A stretch of DNA of 64,000 nucleotides from Chelatococcus caeni (GCF_014196925.1 NZ_JACIEN010000002.1:62001-126000), one strand, 5' to 3'; counted from the stretch's first letter, positions 8,691 through 18,406 are shown. The notes: generated by a model not told the origin, from the letters alone. Translations and numbers: made by a program.

Positions 8691-9137
8691 ATGACGAGAA
8701 CCATCAACGCCTACGGTATCATCCCCGACGTCTTCGCCACGGCGCGCCGGCTCAACGGCGACATCGAGGGGCTCGGCCTCGACATGACGCTCGTCGAGCT
8801 GGTGAAGACGCGCGCCTCGCAGATCAACGGCTGCGCCTATTGCGTGCACATGCACGGCGGCGATGCGGTGAAGAAATACGGCGAGAAGCCGGAGCGGCTC
8901 TATCTCCTGCCGACATGGCGGGAATCGCCCGCCTTCGATGCGCGCGAGCGCGCCGCCCTCGCCTATGCGGAAGCGATGACACGCATGGACGACCATGCCG
9001 CCCTCGTCCGGGCCTCGGCCGCCCTCGACGAGCATTTCTCCGAGAAGGAGGTCGTCGCGCTGACGGCGCTCCTTGCCATGATCAACTTCTGGAACCGCAT
9101 CGCGGTCGGCTTCGGCACCCAGCACGCGCCGGTCTGA
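8691..9137 (+). CDS. Carboxymuconolactone decarboxylase (AhpD-like) family protein, ECF41 target
   Basis: Protein of 148 aa with the alkylhydroperoxidase-like signature CAYCVHMH, giving the redox pair C48/C51 and H55 with an upstream Glu. Proteins of this family can act as small thiol peroxidases or reductases, and the real substrate here is unknown. The start at 8691 is chosen because AGGAG lies 6 bp upstream; ATG 8688 is possible. An in-frame start at 8637 is excluded because it falls inside the promoter. It is probably transcribed by the upstream ECF41 sigma factor. Confidence 0.88.
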   Translation: MTRTINAYGIIPDVFATARRLNGDIEGLGLDMTLVELVKTRASQINGCAYCVHMHGGDAVKKYGEKPERLYLLPTWRESPAFDARERAALAYAEAMTRMDDHAALVRASAALDEHFSEKEVVALTALLAMINFWNRIAVGFGTQHAPV

Positions 9138-9143
9138 TCGACC

Positions 9144-10379
9144 TCAGATGACGTTCGCCTCGCGCAGCGGCCGCTGCGCGAGGATGCGGCCGTAGCCGAG
9201 GTCGGAGAGGTCGAGCGTCACGAAGCGCCCGTGCACGATCTCCTCGGCGATGCCGCGGCCGACGGCGGGGGCCTGCTGCAGGCCGTGGCCGGAGAAGCCG
9301 TTGGCGAGGAAGAGGTTCTCGACCTCGCCGGCACGGCCGACGATGGCGTTGTGGTCGAGGAGGTTCATGTCGTAGGGGCCGGACCAGGCCCGGCCGGGGC
9401 GGATGTGCTCGAAGGCGGGCACGCGCATGGCGAGCGCCGGCCAGATCACCTCCTCGAACAGCGACCAGTCGACCGCCTCCGCATCGCCGTCCCAGTCGGG
9501 ATCGGCCTCGGCCTCCGGCGAGATGCCGCAGATGAACATCTGCCCCTCGGCGCCGCGATGGCCCTCGGGCCGCACATAGGCGCCGGAGGTGTCGATCATC
9601 AGCGGGCAGTTGTCGACGGGCCCCTTGCAGGTGAAGCTGAAGACATAGCGCTTCCTGGCATGGACGGGGATGTCTATGCCGGCGCTCGCGGCGATGCGCC
9701 GCCCGTCCGAGCCCGCGCAATCGACCACCGCGCCGCAGGCGATGCGGCTGCCGTCGGCAAGGTGCACGGCGACGACGCGGCCGCCCTGCCGCTCGAGATG
9801 CGCGACCTCGCCGGTGCGGTACTCGGCCCCGAGCGCCCGCGCCTTCTTGCGGAAGGCCTGCAGGAGGCCCCAGCCGTCGAACCAGCCCTCGCCGCTGCGG
9901 CCCCAGGCGCCGGCGAGAAGATCGTCCGTGGCGAGCCAAGGGAATTTTTCCTTGAGCCCGGCGGGATCGAAGACGGCGATGTCGGCGCCCTCCGCTTCCT
10001 GCACCGCGCGATTGCTGGCGAGCGTCTCGGCCCCCTCGGGCGTTGCCGCGAGATAGAGATAGCCGCCCTCGGTGAGATCGATCACCGGCCGCTCGTCGCC
10101 GACGGCAAGGCGCGCGCCGATGTCGCGCAGGAAGGCGATGCCGTGGAGCGAGATGCGGATGTTCACCGGGCTCGAGAACTGCTGCCGGATGGAAGCCGCC
10201 GACAGCGCCGAGGCGGAGCGCGCGTAGGTCGGATCCTTCTCGATCACGACGACCCGGCCGGAAAAGGCGGGATCGGACAGGAGATGGAAGGCGACGGAGG
10301 AGCCCATCACCGCACCGCCGACGATGACGACGTCGGCGGTCTCGGCCGAAGGGGTGGAACCGTTGGGGGTCTGGGACAT
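9144..10379 (-). CDS. FAD-dependent amino-acid oxidase/dehydrogenase (DAO fold)
   Basis: FAD oxidoreductase of 411 aa. The dinucleotide-binding segment VVIVGGAVMGSSVAFHLL is near residues 17-34, with VVVIEKDPTYARSASALSAASIRQQFS following. The C-terminal NGFSGHGLQQAPAVGRGIAE segment is typical of FOXRED1/DAO proteins. It likely oxidises a secondary or primary amine of an amino acid in the cytosol. It sits beside a GcvA-like LysR gene, a P6C/aminoadipate-semialdehyde dehydrogenase and glutaryl-CoA dehydrogenase, which suggests pipecolate, lysine or saccharopine as substrate. That substrate is inference from context. Confidence 0.8.
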   Translation of the reverse strand: MSQTPNGSTPSAETADVVIVGGAVMGSSVAFHLLSDPAFSGRVVVIEKDPTYARSASALSAASIRQQFSSPVNIRISLHGIAFLRDIGARLAVGDERPVIDLTEGGYLYLAATPEGAETLASNRAVQEAEGADIAVFDPAGLKEKFPWLATDDLLAGAWGRSGEGWFDGWGLLQAFRKKARALGAEYRTGEVAHLERQGGRVVAVHLADGSRIACGAVVDCAGSDGRRIAASAGIDIPVHARKRYVFSFTCKGPVDNCPLMIDTSGAYVRPEGHRGAEGQMFICGISPEAEADPDWDGDAEAVDWSLFEEVIWPALAMRVPAFEHIRPGRAWSGPYDMNLLDHNAIVGRAGEVENLFLANGFSGHGLQQAPAVGRGIAEEIVHGRFVTLDLSDLGYGRILAQRPLREANVI

Positions 10380-10512
10380 GATCCTGGCAGCGCCGAAGTG
10401 AGCGGAGGCGAAGCGTCGCGGATGGCGGCTTCATGAGCAGCCCGCATGATTGCCGCATGCGGCGTGGCTTGTCCATGGGCTGCTGGCGTCGCAGCTGCGG
10501 AGAGCAAGCCCC

Positions 10513-11439
10513 TCACCCCACCTGCCCGGCTGCCTCCGTCCCGCACTCCGCCAGCAGCCAGTCGCGAAAGGCCGCGAGCGCCGGGCGGTCCGCCTTCTCT
10601 TCGGGATAGACGAGGTAATAGGCCTCCTCGCTCGTGATCGGCCGCTCGAAGGGCACGACGAGGGCGCCGGCGCGCAATTCGTCCTCGACGAGGAAACGCG
10701 GCACGATGGCGAGGCCAAGGCCGGCGACGGCCGCCTGCGCCACCATGGCGAACTGCTCGAAACGCGGGCCCATGACGGCCCGGTCGGCCGAGAGCCCCTG
10801 GGCCGCGAGCCACAGCCCCCAGGCGCGCGGGCGCGTCGCCTGTTGCAGCAGCGGAACGGTGAGCACGTCCGCCACCTCGGCGAGCCCAAGGCGGGCGACG
10901 AGCGCCGGGCTCGCCACCGGCACGATCACCTCGCCCATCAGCCGGTGCATGCGGGCACCGGGCCACACCGCCTCGCCGAAATGGATCGCCGCATCAAGCC
11001 CCTCGCGCGCGAAGTCGAAGGGCAGGATGCGCGTGGCGAAGTTGATGGTGACGCCCGGATGGCGCTGGAAGAAGCCGGGCAGGCGCGGGATGAGCCAGCG
11101 CGTGCCGAAGGTCGGCAGGATGGCGAGGTCGAGGATGCCGCCGGCCCCGCGGAAGGCCATGGCGTTGACGGTCGCGGCGGTGAGCCGCGCCAGCGCCTCG
11201 CGCACCTCCCCGGCATAGGCGCTGCCGGCCGCCGTCAGCACCACGCGCTGGCGCACCCGCTCGAAGAGCTTGAGGCCGAGCTGCGCCTCCACCGCCGCCA
11301 CCTGGCGGCTGACGGCGCCCTGCGTCAGGTTGAGCTCCTCCGCCGCCTTGGTGAAGGACAGGTGCCGCGCCGCCGCCTCGAAGGCGGCGAGCGCGGTCAG
11401 CGAGGGCAAGGCGAGACGCTGCTGGACATCGCGCATCAT
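10513..11439 (-). CDS. LysR-family regulator, GcvA-like
   Basis: Regulator of 308 aa with a winged-helix HTH at about residues 10-68 (AARHLSFTKAAEELNLTQGA, GcvA/AmpR-like) and a type-2 periplasmic-binding effector domain from about 95. It is divergent from the semialdehyde dehydrogenase gene, with 161 bp between the start codons, the usual arrangement for a LysR activator and its target. It is also adjacent to the FAD oxidoreductase. An 11-bp palindrome in the shared promoter could be part of its operator. The likely effector is a lysine-pathway intermediate, by inference. Confidence 0.87.
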   Translation of the reverse strand: MMRDVQQRLALPSLTALAAFEAAARHLSFTKAAEELNLTQGAVSRQVAAVEAQLGLKLFERVRQRVVLTAAGSAYAGEVREALARLTAATVNAMAFRGAGGILDLAILPTFGTRWLIPRLPGFFQRHPGVTINFATRILPFDFAREGLDAAIHFGEAVWPGARMHRLMGEVIVPVASPALVARLGLAEVADVLTVPLLQQATRPRAWGLWLAAQGLSADRAVMGPRFEQFAMVAQAAVAGLGLAIVPRFLVEDELRAGALVVPFERPITSEEAYYLVYPEEKADRPALAAFRDWLLAECGTEAAGQVG

Positions 11440-11448
11440 TCATTCCAT

Positions 11449-11459
11449 TTCATCATGAA
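11449..11459. promoter_or_regulatory. Candidate LysR operator half (TTCATCATGAA palindrome)
   Basis: Perfect odd palindrome TTCAT-C-ATGAA, 10 bp upstream of the lysR start and in the region shared with the divergent dehydrogenase gene. The short length makes this weak evidence on its own. Confidence 0.35.
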
Positions 11460-11600
11460 CTCGTGAGAACATATCGTTTGAAACGCGGACATGAAACCGC
11501 CATCCTGTCGCGACGACGAGACCCTGCATCCGCGATGCATCAGACGGCGGCCGCCTCACCCCCGTTGAGGCAGGGGCCGCACAACGCTCCGGGAAGAGAC

Positions 11601-13139
11601 ATGACCGTTCACACCGCCGCCGCTTCCGCCCGCGAGGAGGCGCTCGCCATCCTGAAGCGCCTCGGCGTGTCCGACACCGCCTTCGCTTCGACGGGCCTCG
11701 CCGCCCGCTCGCCCGTCACCGGCGAGATCATCGCCCATATCCGGGAGGCCGGCGCCGCCGAGACCCGCGCGGCTGTCGACCGCGCCGAAAAAGCCTTCGC
11801 CGAATGGCGCAGGGTGCCGGCGCCGCGGCGCGGCGAGTTCGTGCGCCTCCTCGGCGAGGAGCTGCGCGCCGCCAAGGAGGACCTCGGCCTTCTGGTGACG
11901 CTGGAAGCGGGCAAGATCGTCTCCGAAGGCCTCGGGGAGGTGCAGGAGATGATCGACATCTGCGACTTCGCCGTCGGCCTATCGCGCCAGCTCTACGGCC
12001 TCACCATCGCCACCGAGCGGCCGGACCATCGCATGATGGAGACGTGGCACCCGCTCGGCCCCGTCGGCGTCATCACCGCCTTCAACTTCCCCGTCGCCGT
12101 CTGGTCGTGGAATGCCGCGCTCGCCTTCGTCTGCGGCGACCCGGTGATCTGGAAGCCGTCCGAGAAGACGCCGCTCACCGCGCTCGCCGTGACCGCCATC
12201 GCCGAACGGGCGGCCAAGCGCTTCGGCGGCGTGCCCGAGGGCCTTTTCGAACTCGTCATCGGCGGCCGCGAGGCCGGTGAGGCCCTGGTCGCCGACGCGC
12301 GCGTGCCGCTCGTCTCGGCCACCGGCTCCACCGCCATGGGCCGCAAGGTCGGCCCCAAGCTCGCCGAGCGCTTCGCCCGCGCCATCCTGGAGCTCGGCGG
12401 CAACAACGCCGCCGTCGTCGCCCCCTCGGCCGACCTCGACATCGCCTTGCGGGCGATCGCCTTCGCCGCCATGGGCACGGCGGGCCAGCGCTGCACGACG
12501 CTGCGCCGGCTCATCGTCCATGCCAGCGTCTATGACAAGCTGGTGCCGCGCCTCGCCAAGGTCTACGGCAACGTCGCCATCGGCGATCCGCGCGTGAAGG
12601 GCACGCTCGTCGGCCCGCTCATCGACAAGGCCGCCTTCGACGGCATGGAGAAGGCGCTCGCCGAGGCGAAGAGCCTCGGCGCCACGGTGCACGGCGGCGG
12701 GCGCGTCGCCGGCATCGGCGGCGAGGAGGCCTATTACGCCCGCCCGGCCCTCGTCGAGATGCCGGGCCAGAGCGGCCCGATGCTGCGCGAGACCTTCGCG
12801 CCCATCCTCTACGTGGTGAAATACGACACGCTGGAGGAGGCGATCGCCCTGCACAACGGCGTCGGCGCCGGCCTCTCCTCCTCCATCTTCACGCTCGACA
12901 TGCGCGAGGCCGAGCGCTTCGTCTCGGCGGAGGGCTCGGACTGCGGCATCGCCAACGTCAACATCGGCCCCTCGGGCGCCGAGATCGGCGGCGCCTTCGG
13001 CGGCGAGAAGGAGACGGGCGGCGGCCGCGAGGCGGGCTCCGACGCCTGGAAGGCCTACATGCGCCGCGCCACCAATACCATCAATTACGGCACGGCCCTG
13101 CCGCTGGCGCAGGGCGTGACCTTCGACGTGGACGCGTGA
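11601..13139 (+). CDS. amaB: L-piperidine-6-carboxylate / alpha-aminoadipate-semialdehyde dehydrogenase
   Basis: Aldehyde dehydrogenase superfamily member, 512 aa from this start. The family shows ITAFNFPVAVWSWNAALAF (NAD site), the catalytic Glu in ILELGGNNA and the catalytic Cys in GQRCTTLRRL. The sequence type is that of AmaB/antiquitin (ALDH7), which oxidises P6C/aminoadipate semialdehyde to 2-aminoadipate. ATG 11601 is preferred over the upstream in-frame codon 11463 because GGGAAGAG lies just before it and homologues are about 500 aa. It is transcribed with the following glutaryl-CoA dehydrogenase and is divergent from lysR. Confidence 0.87.
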   Translation: MTVHTAAASAREEALAILKRLGVSDTAFASTGLAARSPVTGEIIAHIREAGAAETRAAVDRAEKAFAEWRRVPAPRRGEFVRLLGEELRAAKEDLGLLVTLEAGKIVSEGLGEVQEMIDICDFAVGLSRQLYGLTIATERPDHRMMETWHPLGPVGVITAFNFPVAVWSWNAALAFVCGDPVIWKPSEKTPLTALAVTAIAERAAKRFGGVPEGLFELVIGGREAGEALVADARVPLVSATGSTAMGRKVGPKLAERFARAILELGGNNAAVVAPSADLDIALRAIAFAAMGTAGQRCTTLRRLIVHASVYDKLVPRLAKVYGNVAIGDPRVKGTLVGPLIDKAAFDGMEKALAEAKSLGATVHGGGRVAGIGGEEAYYARPALVEMPGQSGPMLRETFAPILYVVKYDTLEEAIALHNGVGAGLSSSIFTLDMREAERFVSAEGSDCGIANVNIGPSGAEIGGAFGGEKETGGGREAGSDAWKAYMRRATNTINYGTALPLAQGVTFDVDA

Positions 13140-13159
13140 GCGGCCGGGCGCAACCTTCT

Positions 13160-13184
13160 CCCTCCCCCCCTTTGCGGGGGAGGG
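13160..13184. repeat. Hairpin related to the CCCTCCCC repeat family
   Basis: CCCTCCCCC at 13160-13168 pairs with GGGGGAGGG at 13176-13184 across a 7-nt loop. It lies in the 99-bp gap between amaB and gcdH and looks like the head hairpin of the repeat found complete at 14569-15032 and 37318-37460. Confidence 0.6.
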
Positions 13185-13238
13185 GTATCTCGCGCGCCGC
13201 ACCGAACACTGAACAGACCTGCCAAGGACGAAACGCAG

Positions 13239-14432
<1,194 letters not shown>

Positions 14433-14458
14433 GGTGGACGCCGAGCGGCAGAGGATCC

Positions 14459-14508
14459 CTACCCGTCTCTGTCCTGCGGGCTGATCCACCCTCCCCCAAA
14501 GGGGATCG
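14459..14508 (-). repeat. Partial copy of the DUF559-associated repeat
   Basis: Read on the minus strand it runs GATCCCC...GGGGGAGGGTGGATCAGCC...GAGACGGGT, colinear with the complete copies at 14976-15032 and 37403-37460 but with a decayed head hairpin. It lies 27 bp after gcdH. Confidence 0.7.
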
Positions 14509-14520
14509 AAGCGCGAGCGA

Positions 14521-15084
14521 ATGGAGCTGGCCGTGGGCGGGGATGACGAGGCGGTGACCGGGAACGTTGATCCCTCCCCTCAAGGGGAGGGTGGCCGGCG
14601 CGCAGCGCCGGACGGGTGGGGTCACCGCTCGCGCACGGACCTTCCGAACCATGTTCCGCGTGGGCTTCGCAAGCGCATGACGCCGCAGGAGGTCAAGCTG
14701 TGGAACTGGCTGCGGGAGGAGATCGTGCCGACGGGGCATCATTTTCGGCGGCAGGTTCCCATGGGCCGATACGTCGTGGATTTCGCCTGCCTCAAGCAGC
14801 GACTGGTCGTCGAGGTCGACGGCGATCAGCATGGACGGGATGATCATCGTGCAACGGACTGCGCGAGAGATGCCTATCTCGCGAGCCTCGGCTTTCGTGT
14901 CTTGCGTTTCTCGAACCAGGATGTCGACCGTGAGCGACGGGTGGTGATGGATACGATTTACGCGGCCCTGACCGTAACCCCACCCGTCTCGCGCCTGCGG
15001 CGCGATCCACCCTCCCCTCAAGGGGAGGGATCAGTGCCGCGCGCCCCCGAGAGCCGCGACGCCAGAGAAGGGCCCGACACATGA
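14521..15084 (+). CDS. DUF559 (Vsr-like endonuclease-fold) protein embedded in inverted repeats
   Basis: The DUF559 domain covers about residues 48-150 of this frame: RKRMTPQEVKLWNWLR, GHHFRRQVPMGRYVVDFACL, LVVEVDGDQH and LGFRVLRFSNQDV. These are the strand-rich core and acidic residues of a PD-(D/E)XK/Vsr-like fold; nuclease activity is not shown. The first and last parts of the frame translate the flanking repeats (PSPQGEGG and PPSPQGEG), so the true protein may begin near 14677 or at an unconventional codon, and its C-terminus is repeat-derived. The stop overlaps the next start (ATGA). It separates gcdH from its likely CoA-transferase partner, so it looks inserted. Confidence 0.72.
   Translation: MELAVGGDDEAVTGNVDPSPQGEGGRRAAPDGWGHRSRTDLPNHVPRGLRKRMTPQEVKLWNWLREEIVPTGHHFRRQVPMGRYVVDFACLKQRLVVEVDGDQHGRDDHRATDCARDAYLASLGFRVLRFSNQDVDRERRVVMDTIYAALTVTPPVSRLRRDPPSPQGEGSVPRAPESRDAREGPDT
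14569..14626 (+). repeat. Left inverted repeat of the DUF559 element
   Basis: It starts GATCCCTCCCCTCAAGGGGA and ends GACGGGTGGGGTCACCG, with two internal hairpins (CCCTCCCCT/AGGGGAGGG and CCGGCGC/GCGCCGG). It is oriented opposite to the right copy at 14976-15032. Confidence 0.85.
14976..15032 (-). repeat. Right inverted repeat of the DUF559 element
   Basis: On the minus strand it starts GATCCCTCCCCTTGAGGGGA, continues GGGTGGATCGCGCC and ends GACGGGTGGGGTT. The ends match the left copy at 14569-14626; the inner hairpin differs in sequence but keeps its pairing. It is close to identical to the copy at 37403-37460. Confidence 0.85.
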
Positions 15085-16283
15085 CCACCCTCCCCCTTCA
15101 GGGCCTCAAGGTTCTGGAACTCGCGCGCATCCTCGCCGGGCCGTGGATCGGCCAGCAGCTCGCCGATCTCGGCGCCGATGTCGTCAAGGTCGAGCGGCCG
15201 GGCAGCGGCGACGACACGCGCGGCTGGGGGCCGCCCTTCGTGCCGGCGGCCGACGGCGGCGACCTGTCGGCGGCCTATTTCCATGCCTGCAACCGCGGCA
15301 AGCGCTCCATCGCCGTCGATTTCGAGACGGAGGAGGGGCGTGCAATCATTCGCCGCCTCGCGGCCGAGGCCGACGTCCTCATCGAGAACTTCAAGGTCGG
15401 GGGCCTCAAGAAATACGGGCTCGACCACGAGAGCCTCAAGGCCGTCAACCCGCGCCTCATCTATTGCTCGGTCACCGGCTTCGGCCAGGACGGGCCGTAC
15501 CGCGAGCGGGCCGGCTACGACTTCATGATCCAGGGCATGGGCGGGATCATGGACCTGACCGGCGCGCCCGACGGCGAGCCGCAGAAGATCGGCGTCGCCT
15601 TCGCCGACATCTTCACCGGCCTCTATTCCACCATCGGCATCCTCGCCGCCTTGCGCCGGCGCGACATGACGGGCGAGGGCGGGCATGTCGACATGGCGCT
15701 GCTCGACGTGCAGGTGGGCGTGCTCGCCAACCAGGCGATGAACTACCTCGTCTCGGGCAAGGCACCGCGCCGGCTCGGCAATGCCCATCCCAACATCGTG
15801 CCCTACCAGGTCTTCGAGGTGGCGGACGGGCACGTCATCGTCGCCGTCGGCAATGACGGGCAGTTCCGCCGCTTCTGCACCGTCATCGGCATGCCGGCGC
15901 TCGGCGAGCAGAGCGAATACGCCACAAACAAGGCGCGGGTCGAGAACCGTGGCGCCCTCGTCGCGATCCTCGCCGGCGCGTTGAGGCGTCTCAAGCGCGA
16001 CGATCTGCTTGCCCGCCTCGAGACCGAGGGCGTGCCGGCCGGGCCGATCAACTCGGTGGCGGATGTTTTCGCCGACCCGCAGGTGATCGCCCGCGGCATG
16101 CGGGTGGACCTCCCCTGCCCCGAGGCCGAGGGCGGCACGATCCCGACCGTGCGCTCGCCCATCGTCATCGACGGGGCGCCGATGGTCGCCGGGCGGCCCT
16201 CGCCGCGGCTCGGCGCCGATACCGAGGACGTGCTCAACGATCCGGCCTGGGGCGCAGAGGCACCCCGCCAGCAACAGGGATGA
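15081..16283 (+). CDS. CaiB/BaiF CoA-transferase family protein (probable glutarate CoA-transferase)
   Basis: Class III CoA-transferase of 400 aa. Visible are LELARILAGPWIGQQLADLG at the N-terminus (split here by family convention), ADVLIENFKVGGLKKYGLD, GYDFMIQGMGGIMDLTG and the active-site Asp in HVDMALLDVQVG. The SUGCT-like members move CoA from succinyl-CoA to glutarate. Proximity to gcdH suggests glutarate activation, feeding GcdH; this is inference. Its ATG overlaps the DUF559 stop codon, so it may depend on read-through across that insertion. Confidence 0.85.
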   Translation: MTTLPLQGLKVLELARILAGPWIGQQLADLGADVVKVERPGSGDDTRGWGPPFVPAADGGDLSAAYFHACNRGKRSIAVDFETEEGRAIIRRLAAEADVLIENFKVGGLKKYGLDHESLKAVNPRLIYCSVTGFGQDGPYRERAGYDFMIQGMGGIMDLTGAPDGEPQKIGVAFADIFTGLYSTIGILAALRRRDMTGEGGHVDMALLDVQVGVLANQAMNYLVSGKAPRRLGNAHPNIVPYQVFEVADGHVIVAVGNDGQFRRFCTVIGMPALGEQSEYATNKARVENRGALVAILAGALRRLKRDDLLARLETEGVPAGPINSVADVFADPQVIARGMRVDLPCPEAEGGTIPTVRSPIVIDGAPMVAGRPSPRLGADTEDVLNDPAWGAEAPRQQQG

Positions 16284-16287
16284 AGCC

Positions 16288-17961
16288 ATGAACGCGCGCA
16301 CCGGCGGGCAGATCCTCGTCGACCAGCTTCTCGTCCACGGTGTCCGTCACGCCTTCTGCGTGCCGGGCGAGAGCTATCTCGCCGTGCTCGACGCGCTGCA
16401 CGATGCGTCGATCGACGTCACCGTCTGCCGGCAGGAGGGCGGAGCGGCCATGATGGCCGAGGCCCACGGCAAGCTCACCGGCCGGCCCGGCATCTGCTTC
16501 GTCACGCGCGGGCCGGGCGTCACCAACGCCTCGCCGGGCATCCATATCGCCAAGCAGGATTCGACGCCGCTCATCGTCTTCGTCGGCCAGATCGAGCGCG
16601 GCATGCGCGAGCGCGAGGCCTTCCAGGAGCTCGACTACCGCGCCGTCTTCGGCACCATGGCGAAGTGGGCCACCGAGATCGACGATGCCGCGCGCATTCC
16701 GGAGATCGTTGCGCGCGCCTTCCGCGTCGCCACCTCCGGCCGGCCGGGGCCGGTCGTCATCGCGCTGCCGGAGGACATGCTGGTCGAGACGGCCGCGGTC
16801 GCCGATGCCCTGCCCTACGAGCCGGTCGAGACGCATCCCGCCCTCGCCCAGATGGCGGAGCTGCAGAAGCTCCTGTGGGCGGCGAAGGCGCCGCTCGCCA
16901 TTCTCGGCGGCACGCGCTGGAGCGAGAAGGCGGTGGAGCGCTTCGTGCGCTTCGCCGAGCGCTTCGACCTGCCGGTCGCCGTCTCCTTCCGCCGGCAGAT
17001 GCTGTTTCCCGCCGACCACCCGAACTACATCGGCGACATCGGCTTCGGCGCGAACCCGGCGCTCGTCGCTCGGGTCAAGGCGGCCGACACCGTGCTCCTC
17101 GTCGGCGGACGGCTGTCGGAGGTGCCGAGCCAGAGCTACTCGCTCCTCGGCATCCCCGAGCCGGGCTGCACGCTCGTCCATGTGCACCCGGATTCCGGCG
17201 AGCTCGGCCGCGTCTATCGCCCGGCGCTCGCCATCAACGCCTCGCCCTCGGCCTTCTCGGCCGCGCTCGAAGGCCTGCAGCCGCCGAAGGCGATCGGCTG
17301 GGGCGGCAACCGGGAGGAGGCCCGCGCGGCCTATCTCGCCTGGAGCGATCCGGCGCCCGTGCGCACGCCCGGCACCCTGCAGATGGGCGCGGTGATGGCC
17401 TACCTCGAGGAGAAGCTGCCGGCTGACGCCATCATGTGCAACGGCGCCGGCAACTACGCCATCTGGCTGCATCGCTTCCACCGCTTCCGGCGCTTTGGCA
17501 CGCAGCTCGCGCCAACCTCCGGCTCCATGGGCTATGGCGTGCCGGCGGCGGTCGGCGCCAAGCGGCTCCATCCGGAGCGCACCGTCGTCGCCTTCGCCGG
17601 GGACGGCTGCTTCCTGATGAACGGGCAGGAATTCGCCACGGCCGTGCAATACGACCTTCCCATCGTGGTCATCGTCGTCGACAACGGCATCTACGGCACG
17701 ATCCGCATGCACCAGGAGCGGGAATATCCCGGCCGCGTCTCGGGGACGATGCTGAAGAACCCGGATTTCGCGGCCTACGCCCACGCCTTCGGCGGCCACG
17801 GCGAGCGCGTGGAGCGCACGGAAGAGTTCGCCCCCGCCTTCGAGCGGGCGCTCGCCTCCGGCAAGCCGGCGATCATCCACTGCCTCATCGACCCGGAAGT
17901 CATCACTCCGGCGACGACGCTCTCCGCCATCCGCGAGAAGGCGCTCAAGGCGAAGGGGTGA
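16288..17961 (+). CDS. Thiamine pyrophosphate-dependent enzyme, acetolactate-synthase-like
   Basis: TPP enzyme of 557 aa in the usual three-domain order. The N-terminal PYR domain carries the catalytic Glu in CRQEGGAAMMAEAHGKLTGR. A central domain follows. The C-terminal PP domain has the TPP-binding motif GDGCFLMNGQEF...DNGIYG. It resembles the large family of acetolactate synthase / benzoylformate decarboxylase relatives, and no regulatory subunit gene is nearby. The substrate is probably a 2-oxo acid, unknown. It starts 4 bp after the CoA-transferase stop, so the two are probably one transcript. Confidence 0.83.
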   Translation: MNARTGGQILVDQLLVHGVRHAFCVPGESYLAVLDALHDASIDVTVCRQEGGAAMMAEAHGKLTGRPGICFVTRGPGVTNASPGIHIAKQDSTPLIVFVGQIERGMREREAFQELDYRAVFGTMAKWATEIDDAARIPEIVARAFRVATSGRPGPVVIALPEDMLVETAAVADALPYEPVETHPALAQMAELQKLLWAAKAPLAILGGTRWSEKAVERFVRFAERFDLPVAVSFRRQMLFPADHPNYIGDIGFGANPALVARVKAADTVLLVGGRLSEVPSQSYSLLGIPEPGCTLVHVHPDSGELGRVYRPALAINASPSAFSAALEGLQPPKAIGWGGNREEARAAYLAWSDPAPVRTPGTLQMGAVMAYLEEKLPADAIMCNGAGNYAIWLHRFHRFRRFGTQLAPTSGSMGYGVPAAVGAKRLHPERTVVAFAGDGCFLMNGQEFATAVQYDLPIVVIVVDNGIYGTIRMHQEREYPGRVSGTMLKNPDFAAYAHAFGGHGERVERTEEFAPAFERALASGKPAIIHCLIDPEVITPATTLSAIREKALKAKG

Positions 17962-18253
17962 TCCGGCGTTGAGGCGGTCGTTCAGATCGTCTCAACGCCG
18001 GGTTCATCGCCTCGACGAGCGACAGCTTCCACGCCCGGCGCCAGCGCTTGAGCGAGGCTTCGCGCTGGCGCGCCTCGCCAATCGACCGGTAATGTTCACA
18101 CCAGACGAGCCGATCGACGCCGTAGCGGCGGGTGAAGCCCGGCACGGTCTTCTGCTTGTGCTCGAAGATGCGGCGGGCGAGGTTGTTGGTGACGCCGACG
18201 TAGAGCGTGCCGTTACGGCCGCTCGCGAGAATATAGACGGTGTAATTGTCCAT
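17945..18253 (-). CDS. GIY-YIG nuclease-family small protein
   Basis: Single-domain GIY-YIG protein of 102 aa. VYI (6-8) and LYVG (17-20) form the name motif, with R27 (ARRIFEHK) and E65 as expected catalytic residues. Family members are small structure-specific or orphan nucleases of the YhbQ/UPF0213 type. ATG 18253 is chosen because the domain begins directly there; an in-frame ATG at 18274 is possible. Its 3' end overlaps the convergent TPP gene by 17 bp and contains an 11-bp inverted repeat. REP-like palindromes lie on its 5' side. Confidence 0.8.
   Translation of the reverse strand: MDNYTVYILASGRNGTLYVGVTNNLARRIFEHKQKTVPGFTRRYGVDRLVWCEHYRSIGEARQREASLKRWRRAWKLSLVEAMNPALRRSERPPQRRITPSP
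17963..18001. terminator. Inverted repeat after the TPP-enzyme gene
   Basis: CCGGCGTTGAG (17963-17973) pairs perfectly with CTCAACGCCGG (17991-18001) across 17 nt. It starts 2 bp after the TPP-enzyme stop and lies inside the 3' end of the convergent GIY-YIG gene. It may terminate both transcripts. Confidence 0.55.
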
Positions 18254-18287
18254 ACGAAATTCGGAGCTGCGCAATTCTTTGCGCTGG

Positions 18288-18325
18288 ACCCGGATCGCAT
18301 TCCGCTTCGCTGCATGCGTCCGGGG
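18288..18325. repeat. REP-like palindrome
   Basis: CCCGGA...CGCAT pairs with ATGCG...TCCGGG around a central GCTTCGC-type loop, with one bulged base. It lies 35 bp upstream of the GIY-YIG start. The form matches extragenic palindromes common in Rhizobiales. Confidence 0.6.
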
Positions 18326-18406
18326 AACGAGCGCGTGAATATGCGATAAGCTTGCACCGAAACGGACACGTAACGCAAACGAACGATCGTATATGAGAAC
18401 ACCCTC

